Assembly (NCBI GenBank): GCA_902168245.1
Contig: CABHPA010000021.1
Coordinates: 1-50,466 of the forward strand
Source: Candidatus Melainabacteria bacterium
GTDB taxonomy: Bacteria > Cyanobacteriota > Vampirovibrionia > Vampirovibrionales > Vampirovibrionaceae
Length of the DNA: 50,466 nt
Reading direction: 5' to 3'
Shown here: positions 17,413 to 25,249 of the stretch, in pieces
Numbering within the stretch: position 1 is the first letter of the stretch
Layout of the letters: the number at the start of each line of letters is the position of its first letter
The notes under the pieces: model-generated
Databases searched by the model: none
Told to the model about the DNA's origin: nothing
The model's input: the letters and a program-made list of their open reading frames with translations, nothing else
Made by a program: the position numbers and the translations under genes

Positions 17413-18914
17413 TACTTCAGGACACCCTGAAACCCGGAGCCCTTTCCTATCCGTTGCCGGAAGCGGCCTTGCACTGGGTGAATGGAAAATTGCTACCCCC
17501 ATCCAATGGGCAATACATTGCAAAGTGCAATCCGGCAACCGGCCAACCTCTTCTATCCGTAGCGAGAGGGAGTCGGCAGGATGCTGTGTCCGCGGTCGCC
17601 TCGGCCTTGGCGGTATTTCCTGCCTGGAGCGTCACCCCGGTGATTGAGCGGGCCAATATTCTGCGCCAGGCAACGTTGCTGATGATGGAGCGCAAGCAGG
17701 AAATTGCGGCGATTATCGCCCTGGAAACCGGGCGCTCCATGAAGGACGCCCTGGGAGAAGTGGGCGCCGCTATTGAGCAGGGCTTTTTTATGGCTGGCGA
17801 AGGCCGACGCTTTTTCGGCAGAACCACGACCAGCGCCATGCCGAATCGTTCCGCCATGACGGTTCGTCAGCCGGTGGGCGTGGCGGCCCTGATTGTGGCT
17901 GCCAATACCCCGATCGCCAACGTGGCCTGGAAAGCGTTTCCGGCGTTGCTGTGCGGAAATACGGCCATTCTGAAAGCGTCGGAAGATGCGCCTTATACCC
18001 CGGTCTGGTTCGCGCAAATCCTCAAGGACGCCGGGTTGCCGGATGGGGTGTTCTCCGTCATCCAAGGGCTTGGCGAGGAAGCCGGAGCGCCGTTGGTGGA
18101 GCATCCGCAAGTGGATCTGGTCAGTTTTACGGGTTCCGTGCCGGTTGGGCGCTATATCCAGAAAACGGCCGGGGAGCGCTTGGCCAAAGTCTGTCTGGAA
18201 TTGGGCGGCAAGAATGCTCTGGTGGTCTGTGATGATGCCGATTTGGAAGCCGCCGCCGAGGCCGCCGTTTTATCGGCGTTTTCCAATGCCGGTCAGCGAT
18301 GCGCTTCGGGAAGCCGGATTATTGTTTTTGAGTCCGTGTATGAAGCATTCAAAACGTTGATGCTGGAAAAGACCAGTCGGTTCAAAATGGGGATCACGGA
18401 AGCGGATGACGCTGGCCCCGTGATTAACGAGCCGCAATTGCAGCGGATGTTGTCGGCGATTCAGCATGCTGTTGAGGTTGATCAGGCGGTGTTGCTGGCG
18501 GGCGGCTATCGTCTGCAAGGAGAGCCGTATGCCGGGGGGTATTACCTTGCCCCGACAGTTTTGGAAAATGTGTCGCCGGAGGCGGCCATTTCCCAGGAGG
18601 AATTGTTTGGGCCCATTACGGCGCTATATAAAGTCCGCGACTTTGAAGCGGCCATCGAACTCAACAACCAATCGCATATGGGGCTTACCGCCGCGTTGCA
18701 TACCCGGAACATGCACCGGGTTCAGCAATTTATCGAGCGTAGCCGCACGGGTGTGGTTTCCATTAACGGGCCAACTTATGGCAGTGAACCGCACATGCCG
18801 TTCGGCGGCCTGAAGGACTCCGGAAACGGATTCCGTGAGCCTGGCCCTGAAGCGCTGGATGTATATTCGGAATTGAAAACCGTGTACGTAAAACATGATC
18901 CCGGGCAGGTGTAG
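17406..18914 (+). CDS. NAD(P)-dependent aldehyde dehydrogenase
   Basis: A 502-residue member of the aldehyde dehydrogenase superfamily. The cofactor region includes QPVGVAALIVAANTPI and VSFTGSVPVGRYI. The general base is in CLELGGKNALVV, and the catalytic Cys is in FSNAGQRCASGSRII. The C-terminal EPHMPFGGLKDSGNGFREPG is intact. It overlaps the SDR gene and precedes the CMP-sugar synthetase by 6 bases, so it belongs to the same pathway. An aldehyde dehydrogenase is not part of the known sialic, legionaminic or pseudaminic pathways. It could oxidise an aldose precursor or a terminal aldehyde to an acid, giving a uronic- or ulosaric-type product. Confidence 0.85.
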   Translation: MVILQDTLKPGALSYPLPEAALHWVNGKLLPPSNGQYIAKCNPATGQPLLSVARGSRQDAVSAVASALAVFPAWSVTPVIERANILRQATLLMMERKQEIAAIIALETGRSMKDALGEVGAAIEQGFFMAGEGRRFFGRTTTSAMPNRSAMTVRQPVGVAALIVAANTPIANVAWKAFPALLCGNTAILKASEDAPYTPVWFAQILKDAGLPDGVFSVIQGLGEEAGAPLVEHPQVDLVSFTGSVPVGRYIQKTAGERLAKVCLELGGKNALVVCDDADLEAAAEAAVLSAFSNAGQRCASGSRIIVFESVYEAFKTLMLEKTSRFKMGITEADDAGPVINEPQLQRMLSAIQHAVEVDQAVLLAGGYRLQGEPYAGGYYLAPTVLENVSPEAAISQEELFGPITALYKVRDFEAAIELNNQSHMGLTAALHTRNMHRVQQFIERSRTGVVSINGPTYGSEPHMPFGGLKDSGNGFREPGPEALDVYSELKTVYVKHDPGQV

Positions 18915-18920
18915 CGGGAT

Positions 18921-19685
18921 ATGAGCAGCCCCATTGAATGCGTGGCCCTCATCCCGGCCCGTTCCGGTTCCAAGCGGCTTTCCGGCAAGAATGTGAAGGA
19001 ACTGCGCGGACATCCGCTGTTGGCTTACACCATTGCGGCGGCGGTTGAGTCCCAGGTATTCAAGCGGGTCATCGTTTCCACGGATTGTCCGGAAATTGCC
19101 GGTATCGCCCGTCGCTACGGCGCTGAAACCCCTTGGCTGCGACCGGCGGAATACGCGGCCGATACTTCCCCGGACATTGAATGGCTTCGGGATGCGTTGG
19201 AGAAGCTGGAGGCCGCTGGCGAATTGACGGCCTGTTTTTCACTGCTGAGGCCCACCAGTCCCTTTCGCATGGCGGAAACGATTCGTCGCGCATGGCGCGC
19301 TTTTCTTGACGATGGTGAGGCTGATTCCTTGCGAGCCATCGAAAAATGCCGGGAACATCCGGCCAAAATGTGGCAATTGACCCAGGACGACAGCGGTAAA
19401 CCCCGTATGCGGCCAGTCATGGAAAATCCCAATGCGGGTGAAACACCCTGGCATAGTAGGCCATACCAGGATTTGCCGCCTGTGTATGTTCAGAACGCCA
19501 GTCTGGAAATCGCCTGGACGGATATTCCGTTGAAGCATCATTCCATAGCGGGTACCCGTATTTTGCCCTTTATTACGGAAGGCTACGAAGGCCATGACAT
19601 TAACAGCCTGGAAGACTGGATTGTCGCAGAGTATTTGATTGATAACGGCATGACGACATTGCCGGGTTTGGGAGTTACGGTATGA
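18921..19685 (+). CDS. CMP-sugar-acid synthetase (acylneuraminate cytidylyltransferase family)
   Basis: A 254-residue NeuA/LegF/KdsB-superfamily enzyme that activates the acid as its CMP derivative. The CTP-binding loop is ALIPARSGSKRLSGKNV. Other marks are VIVSTDCPEIAGIARRYGA, LLRPTSPFR, and YVQNASLEIAW with the conserved substrate segment; HDINSLEDW closes the fold. Length and motif order match the NeuA catalytic domain without the extra HAD domain, which here is a separate gene. It ends overlapping the transketolase ATG by four bases (ATGA). Activation to a CMP-sugar implies a dedicated transferase, and the capsule-like proteins upstream are the local candidates. Confidence 0.86.
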   Translation: MSSPIECVALIPARSGSKRLSGKNVKELRGHPLLAYTIAAAVESQVFKRVIVSTDCPEIAGIARRYGAETPWLRPAEYAADTSPDIEWLRDALEKLEAAGELTACFSLLRPTSPFRMAETIRRAWRAFLDDGEADSLRAIEKCREHPAKMWQLTQDDSGKPRMRPVMENPNAGETPWHSRPYQDLPPVYVQNASLEIAWTDIPLKHHSIAGTRILPFITEGYEGHDINSLEDWIVAEYLIDNGMTTLPGLGVTV

Positions 19686-21622
19686 ATCAGCTTGCTTTTA
19701 TCCCGGTGTCCGAAATTGCGAGAGTTTCTCGTGAGCTGGAAACGCAGCCGGTTTTGCGGTGCGAAACCCTGGCGGACATGTTCCGGGTCAACGCCCTTTA
19801 CATGATTCGTTTTGCGGGTTCCGGGCATATTGGCTCCAGTTTTAGCTGTTTGGATATTCTGACCTGGCTTTGGACGCAGGAGATGAACGCGCCGAATCTC
19901 GCGGGCGGGGATCTCTGCTTTTCATCCAAAGGCCATGACGCGCCCGGCCTGTATGCCCTGATGATCGGGCTGGGGCGACTGGATGAGGATTATCTGCATC
20001 GCTTGCGCCAGTTGGATGGACTGCCGGGACATCCGGATGTGCATACGCCGGGTATTGTCACCAATACGGGTTCTTTGGGAATGGGGATTTCAAAGGCGCG
20101 CGGCATGGTTTTGGCGGATCGGCTGAACGGCGTGAGTAGAAATATTTACGTGCTGACCGGCGATGGGGAATTGCAGGAAGGCCAGTTTTGGGAGTCGCTG
20201 CAACCGACGGCCAATGCCAATATGTCTGAAATTACGGTGATTGTGGATCATAACAAAATCCAGTCCGATTTATGGATTCGCAATGTGAGCGATCTGGGAA
20301 ACCTGGAAGCGAAATTCCGGGCGTTCGGATGGGAATTCGCCCGCTGCGATGGCCATGATCCCGCCGCTTTGCAGCCCGTTTTTGAGGGGTTCCAGCAGGT
20401 GGCTGATCGGCCCAAAATTCTGGTTGCCGATACCCTGAAGGGTAAAGGCGTTTCGTTTATGGAGCCTCATCAACTGGCGGATGGCCAATTATACGCCTAT
20501 CACAGCGGCGCGCCCGCTATGGCCGATTATCAGGCGGCGTTGGAGGAGCTGTTGGCCCGGATTCAACGCAGACTGCAACCCCTGGGAATTGCGCCTGTGC
20601 AAACCGCATCGATCGATTGCCCGGTGCGTCCCGTCCCGAAAGCGCCTCAATCCTTAATCAAAGCCTATGGGGAAACCCTGGTGGAGCTGGCTGGCAAACA
20701 TGAGCATTTGGTGGCCCTGGACGGCGATTTAATGAAAGATACAGGCTTGCTCCCTTTCAAGGAGCATTTTCCGGAACGCTTTGTAGAATGTGGCATTGCC
20801 GAGCAGGATATGGTTTCCGTGGCAGGCGGCCTTGCGTTGCAAGGTAAATTGCCGGTGGTTCATTCGTTTGCCTGCTTTCTGTCCACTCGTCCCAACGAGC
20901 AGATTTATAACAACGCGACTGAAGGCACCAAAATTATTTACGCCGGTTCGCTGGCCGGGTTGCTGCCTTCCGGCCCCGGCCATTCCCATCAATCCGTCAG
21001 GGATATATCCCTGCTGGGTTCCATACCCGGATTAAAGCTGCTTGAGCCTTGCAATGAGCATGAAACGGCGCTGGCCTTGAAATGGGCGGTTGAGGAAAAC
21101 GCTGAAAGCACGTACTTGCGATTGACTTCGATTCCGGTGGATATTGGCTTCGAATTGCCTGGGCAGTACGCCTTGGAAGAAGGCCGCGGGGTTGCCTTAA
21201 CCACAGGTTGTGAGGCCATTTTGTTTGCCTATGGCCCCGTGATGTTGAGCGAGGCGGTTAAAGCGGCTGAGCAGCTCCGGCAGAATGCGATTGGGGTTAC
21301 GGTGGTTAACTTGCCGTGGTTGAACCGGCTGGATAGTGAATGGTTTCTGGATCTGGTTGAATCTTATCCGATTATTTTTTCACTGGATAACCATTACCGC
21401 GCCCTGGGCCAGGGAGCGATGCTGGCTGCGGCGCTTGCCGAAACGGGCAACTCAAAACGGCTGGTTTCCCTGGGGCTGGATGCCGTTCCCCGTTGCGGGC
21501 TGAATCATGAAGTCCTGGCCTATCACCAACTGGATGCCGCCTCGATTGCTTCTTCCGTAGCGCTATGCTTGCATCCAACGGAAGCGGGGCCAACGGTTTG
21601 CTCTGTCGGGGGCGGTGTTTAA
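19682..21622 (+). CDS. Transketolase-like enzyme, fused N and C halves
   Basis: Thiamine-diphosphate enzyme of 646 residues with both transketolase halves on one chain. The N-terminal half has SGHIGSSFSCLDILTWLW and the ThDP/Mg motif LTGDGELQEGQFWESL. The middle has LVALDGDLMKDTGLLPF, VECGIAEQDMVSVAGG and the pyrimidine-domain stretch SFACFLSTRPNEQIYNNA. Several blocks look closer to the split TktN/TktC subfamily found in secondary-metabolism and glycan clusters than to housekeeping TktA. It is the last gene of the operon and overlaps its neighbour, so it is probably pathway-specific, supplying or remodelling the aldose by two-carbon transfer. Acyloin-forming side chemistry is another option. 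Confidence 0.85.
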   Translation: MNQLAFIPVSEIARVSRELETQPVLRCETLADMFRVNALYMIRFAGSGHIGSSFSCLDILTWLWTQEMNAPNLAGGDLCFSSKGHDAPGLYALMIGLGRLDEDYLHRLRQLDGLPGHPDVHTPGIVTNTGSLGMGISKARGMVLADRLNGVSRNIYVLTGDGELQEGQFWESLQPTANANMSEITVIVDHNKIQSDLWIRNVSDLGNLEAKFRAFGWEFARCDGHDPAALQPVFEGFQQVADRPKILVADTLKGKGVSFMEPHQLADGQLYAYHSGAPAMADYQAALEELLARIQRRLQPLGIAPVQTASIDCPVRPVPKAPQSLIKAYGETLVELAGKHEHLVALDGDLMKDTGLLPFKEHFPERFVECGIAEQDMVSVAGGLALQGKLPVVHSFACFLSTRPNEQIYNNATEGTKIIYAGSLAGLLPSGPGHSHQSVRDISLLGSIPGLKLLEPCNEHETALALKWAVEENAESTYLRLTSIPVDIGFELPGQYALEEGRGVALTTGCEAILFAYGPVMLSEAVKAAEQLRQNAIGVTVVNLPWLNRLDSEWFLDLVESYPIIFSLDNHYRALGQGAMLAAALAETGNSKRLVSLGLDAVPRCGLNHEVLAYHQLDAASIASSVALCLHPTEAGPTVCSVGGGV

Positions 21623-22170
21623 ACGCAGTTTGTCTGTTAAAACAAATCCTGGATGACCCTTTGGCATCATCTGTGTTAATGCCGGGATAAATTCGCAAAG
21701 CGGCCTGGTTTTACTGTGGGCTGGCATTGCCACGGATTCCATCAGGCATTATTGGGGCAGAAGGAGACTGTTTTGCTGAACACAATTTAAATGGTGCTTG
21801 GGCGTTTCTATTTGGATGCAACTGATTCATTAAAATTGAACCATTGAAATGGAGGGGCTATAAAGCAAGATGGCAAAGATAAATTAAGGGGTGTCTATGC
21901 GGCCAGGTTTCTTGGCAGGGGCGAAATTCCGCCCTCCGAAATTTCTATCTTACAACGAGGTGTAGTGACAACAATGAGCATTGTTCGCTATGATACTTTC
22001 GGTATGGAAAGCAGGTAGAATAAAATCATCTTTTTTGGGCAATGAGGGCTTGGTACAGCGTGGGCTGCGATGCATCGGGCAGCCAAACCGGGTATACGTT
22101 GGGTATGCAGCGAGGCCCGCGATATCTTCTCTCCTTTCCATGATGTGTTGACGTGAGGCAGGTTGATTCC
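21623..22170. other. Intergenic gap with a palindromic operator candidate
   Basis: About 550 bases without a convincing gene. Near its end AACAATGAGCATTGTT (21970-21985) is a perfect inverted repeat with 7-base arms and a 2-base centre, a size and shape typical of a repressor site. It lies about 185 bases before the dioxygenase start. No terminator with a clear stem and T-run follows the transketolase gene. Confidence 0.4.
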
Positions 22171-25014
22171 ATGATTAAGCATCCCGTTCCCCCGACGCCC
22201 CCTTTGGGCAACCTTGGCGAACCCGGCCCTGTATTGGCGCCGCAAAATGGCGTGTGGCGACCGACGTCCCGGCGGATGGTAATTGGGCCGTATCGCTATG
22301 TCTGGTGGAATTCGTTCTATGCGGTGATGGAATACTTCAACCGGGCGCTGGCTAAAGACCCAAACCGCAGGGTCTCCTGGGACAAATGGCCTTCCAGCCT
22401 GGGACTGCTGTACCTTATCTCCAAAATCCGATTCAACCGAAGCAACGCCTTGACCGATCCGTACGATTACCAAAGCCTGGACAATAACCCGCCGGGCATG
22501 CCTCAGCCAGTCGGGGCCAAGGCTGCTATCGCCGCCGATGGGCAGTGGGTTTCCGATGAGGTTAACGGGAAAATGGGCGCTTCCATGACCCGTTTTTCAT
22601 CCAATATTGCCCCCCGAAAAGTCAGGCCGGATGTGGAAAAGATTGACCCGTCGGCGCGGGATGTGGCCCGGCGGCTTCGCTGGCGACTCTTGGACGAGGA
22701 TCACAACGAGATTGTGATTCCCGCACTGATTCTCAATGTGGCGGCCCAGGCCTGGATACAGTTTCAGTTTCATGGTTTCGGCGGGAACACGCTGCGGGAT
22801 CCCATTAACCAGAACCCATACCGCCTGCCACGCGATCCGCGTGAGAACTGGTCGAACAATGAAGCCTTGATTAATCGCACCACGCAGGATCCGACCCGTG
22901 TGAGCCATGACGGGCGACCCACGCCGATTAATGAAAAAGTGCATGCCTGGGTGCAGGGCCAGTTGTACGGCAATAACGAAGCCGAGTTGGCGCGCCTGCG
23001 CGAGAACGATGGAGCGGGCGCCAAACTGGCCCTGGATGAGGACGGCCTGTTGCCGGAAGATCCCAGTTTTCCGGGCGTGGATTTAACCGGCTTTAACAAC
23101 AATTACAATCCGTATCTTAGTTTTCTGCATTGGCTGTTTGTGATGGAACACAACGCCATTGTGGATTATATGAAAGCGTTTCATCCCGACTGGGACGAGG
23201 AAACCCTGTTTCAGGCAGCCCGTAAGACCAATTGCGCCCAGATTGCGCGGATTCACACGGTGGAATGGACGGAAGACTTGCTCCAGCATCCTACCCTTCA
23301 ACTGGGCATGCATGCCGACTGGTACGGCCTGTTGGGGCAACGCCTTAAATGTTACCTGATGCGCTTTTTTCATCGGCATCCGGTAATGGCCCGGCTGTTT
23401 AAGCCGCTCCGTGATTACGATGTGCTGTGGGGCATGCCCGGCTCCTCCTGGGATCATCATGACGGCCCCTTCCAGGTGCCAAAGCACTTCCGCATGGTTT
23501 ATCGTCTGCATGAATTGCTACTTGGCAAGAACGATGTTTTTGACCCCGAAACAGGCAAACTATTGGAACGCGTGGAACTGATCGATTTCATCCACCACCA
23601 TACCCGCTACCAGGTTCGGCGTTTCGGATACGAGGCATTGGGCTGGTCGTTCGTCAGCAAGTCTTGTGGGGCGCTGACGCTCCATAACTTCCCGCGGGCG
23701 CTCACCCGGTTCAATCGTATGCAGGACAACAACCTGATTGATTTGTCGGAACTGGATATTTTCCGCGAGCGCGAGGACGGAACCGGCACATACAACGATT
23801 TACGCCGCTCGCTGGGGGAGCCGCCGGTGACCTCCTTTATGGAACTGACCGGCGGGAATGCAGCGCTGGCAAGAGAACTGGAGATCGTGTACCACGGCGA
23901 CGTGGATCAGGTGGACGTGGGAATCGGGATACTGGCGGAACCCAAACCAGAAGGGTTTGCGCTGGGCTTTGTGCAGTTTTACCAGTTTGTGCTGAACGCC
24001 CCCCGGCGGATCAAGAGCAATCGTTTCCTTTCTGAAGGATACACTTATCAGGAATATCAGGAAGGCATGAACTGGGTGGAGCATGGTGGGGGCTTCAAAG
24101 GGGCGATTCGGCGACACCTGCCCAAGTTGGCCGCGCAGCTTGAAGGGGTGAAACGCGGCTTTGCCCCGTGGCCAGATACGGAGAGATTCCCCGAGCGGCT
24201 GTTGACGGAAACCCAGGATGACATTGGCAAGGCGTTTTTCATGGACTTAAGAACCGTGGCGATGATGGGGCTTTCCGCTGGCGCTGCGGTTTTCTACGGG
24301 CTGAGTCCCGTGTGGCTGGCGGTGTTCCTGGTGATGATGGTCTTGCTGGCCGCTGCCGCCATGGCGGTTACCCGGCTGTTTGCCCGGCGCTTTATGCAGC
24401 TTTGCGAAAAGAAATGCAATACCGACAGGCGCGTTCTCATGTTCCCCACCCTCTACCGCGCGGAAGAGAGCGTTTGGATTGCCTCATATGTCGGTCATGT
24501 CTGCTCGGTTGGCATTATTTTGCTGGCCTTTGGCTGTATGGCGCTGGCGAGTTATCATAGTTACGCGTGGATTAGCCTGTTGTTTCTGTTGAGCGGTCTC
24601 AGCGCCCTTTCTACCCGCAACTGGGCCAAGGCGTTTACGGATAACGCGCAGTTGCTGAAAATCGCGTTGCGTAATCGCATGCGGGCCGGGCAACCCATTA
24701 CGCAACCCAGGCCGTTGGGCGATAGTGACGCACGGGAACTGGAGCGTTTATTCCGTACCTATGCGCCCGGACGCCAGTATTTTACGGCTTACGACTTTGC
24801 GCGCATGTATGAAACGGAGCGCGCCAACGGCCCTGTTTCAGGTAAAGGCAAGCGCTGGAGCGAACGGATTTTAAAAGTGCATGCGGACTTGATTGTGGAA
24901 GAAGATCGCAAGCTCGTTCCTGCCATCACCAGAGAAGCTTATATTCGTGTGTTGCAAGGCGGCGCGCAAATGGATCTGGCCCAGGAAAAAAGAGCAATCG
25001 TAAATCGGGCGTAA
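22171..25014 (+). CDS. Fatty-acid alpha-dioxygenase-like heme peroxidase with C-terminal membrane domain
   Basis: Animal-type heme peroxidase superfamily protein most like plant alpha-dioxygenase, which inserts O2 at C-2 of fatty acids. Start is ATG 22171 behind GAGGCAGG; an in-frame GTG at 22153 would add six residues. Counting from 22171, the distal heme His is residue 201 in WIQFQFHGFGG. IARIHTVEWT holds His362 and Thr367, spaced like the His/Thr pair that holds the substrate carboxylate in Arabidopsis DOX1. MVYRLHELL holds the radical Tyr444 and proximal His447. The plant enzymes end near residue 640. This 947-residue protein continues into two hydrophobic blocks (about 700-740 and 775-820) and a 110-residue charged tail. 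There is no signal peptide, so the catalytic part is probably cytosolic and tethered to the membrane. A hairpin terminator follows. Confidence 0.82.
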   Translation: MIKHPVPPTPPLGNLGEPGPVLAPQNGVWRPTSRRMVIGPYRYVWWNSFYAVMEYFNRALAKDPNRRVSWDKWPSSLGLLYLISKIRFNRSNALTDPYDYQSLDNNPPGMPQPVGAKAAIAADGQWVSDEVNGKMGASMTRFSSNIAPRKVRPDVEKIDPSARDVARRLRWRLLDEDHNEIVIPALILNVAAQAWIQFQFHGFGGNTLRDPINQNPYRLPRDPRENWSNNEALINRTTQDPTRVSHDGRPTPINEKVHAWVQGQLYGNNEAELARLRENDGAGAKLALDEDGLLPEDPSFPGVDLTGFNNNYNPYLSFLHWLFVMEHNAIVDYMKAFHPDWDEETLFQAARKTNCAQIARIHTVEWTEDLLQHPTLQLGMHADWYGLLGQRLKCYLMRFFHRHPVMARLFKPLRDYDVLWGMPGSSWDHHDGPFQVPKHFRMVYRLHELLLGKNDVFDPETGKLLERVELIDFIHHHTRYQVRRFGYEALGWSFVSKSCGALTLHNFPRALTRFNRMQDNNLIDLSELDIFREREDGTGTYNDLRRSLGEPPVTSFMELTGGNAALARELEIVYHGDVDQVDVGIGILAEPKPEGFALGFVQFYQFVLNAPRRIKSNRFLSEGYTYQEYQEGMNWVEHGGGFKGAIRRHLPKLAAQLEGVKRGFAPWPDTERFPERLLTETQDDIGKAFFMDLRTVAMMGLSAGAAVFYGLSPVWLAVFLVMMVLLAAAAMAVTRLFARRFMQLCEKKCNTDRRVLMFPTLYRAEESVWIASYVGHVCSVGIILLAFGCMALASYHSYAWISLLFLLSGLSALSTRNWAKAFTDNAQLLKIALRNRMRAGQPITQPRPLGDSDARELERLFRTYAPGRQYFTAYDFARMYETERANGPVSGKGKRWSERILKVHADLIVEEDRKLVPAITREAYIRVLQGGAQMDLAQEKRAIVNRA

Positions 25015-25088
25015 TGCCTGAATTATCTGGATTACGCCCTTGATGCCTGTGTTCGGGTTAACGGGATTTATCAGCCCGAATGGCTTGC

Positions 25089-25117
25089 AATGCGCCCATG
25101 TACAATGGGCGCATTTT
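25089..25117 (+). terminator. Rho-independent terminator after the dioxygenase gene
   Basis: Perfect 11-base stem AATGCGCCCAT / ATGGGCGCATT with loop GTACA, ending in four Ts. The arms are self-complementary, so it could also act on the other strand, where the left arm gives an A-to-T run of only two. Confidence 0.7.
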
Positions 25118-25154
25118 ACTTAGCAGTGGGTTTTTGATGTTTTGCATCAATCGT

Positions 25155-25182
25155 TTGAAATTTGTTATATATTACGTATACC
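25155..25182 (+). promoter_or_regulatory. Candidate promoter for the ClC channel gene
   Basis: TTGAAA (25155-25160), 16 bases, TATACC (25177-25182), about 67 bases before the ATG at 25250. A 6-base inverted repeat TTGATG / CATCAA lies just upstream at about 25134-25150. Confidence 0.4.
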
Positions 25183-25249
25183 TGAAATTTTTGGCGCTTT
25201 ATGCTAATTTCAAAACAAAGCATTATTCAAGAAGCAGGATCCACTATTC

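Noticed and set aside
19682..21622. Housekeeping transketolase
   Set aside because: Its four-base overlap with the CMP-sugar synthetase and its split-type motifs fit a pathway-specific enzyme better, although a general role cannot be excluded.
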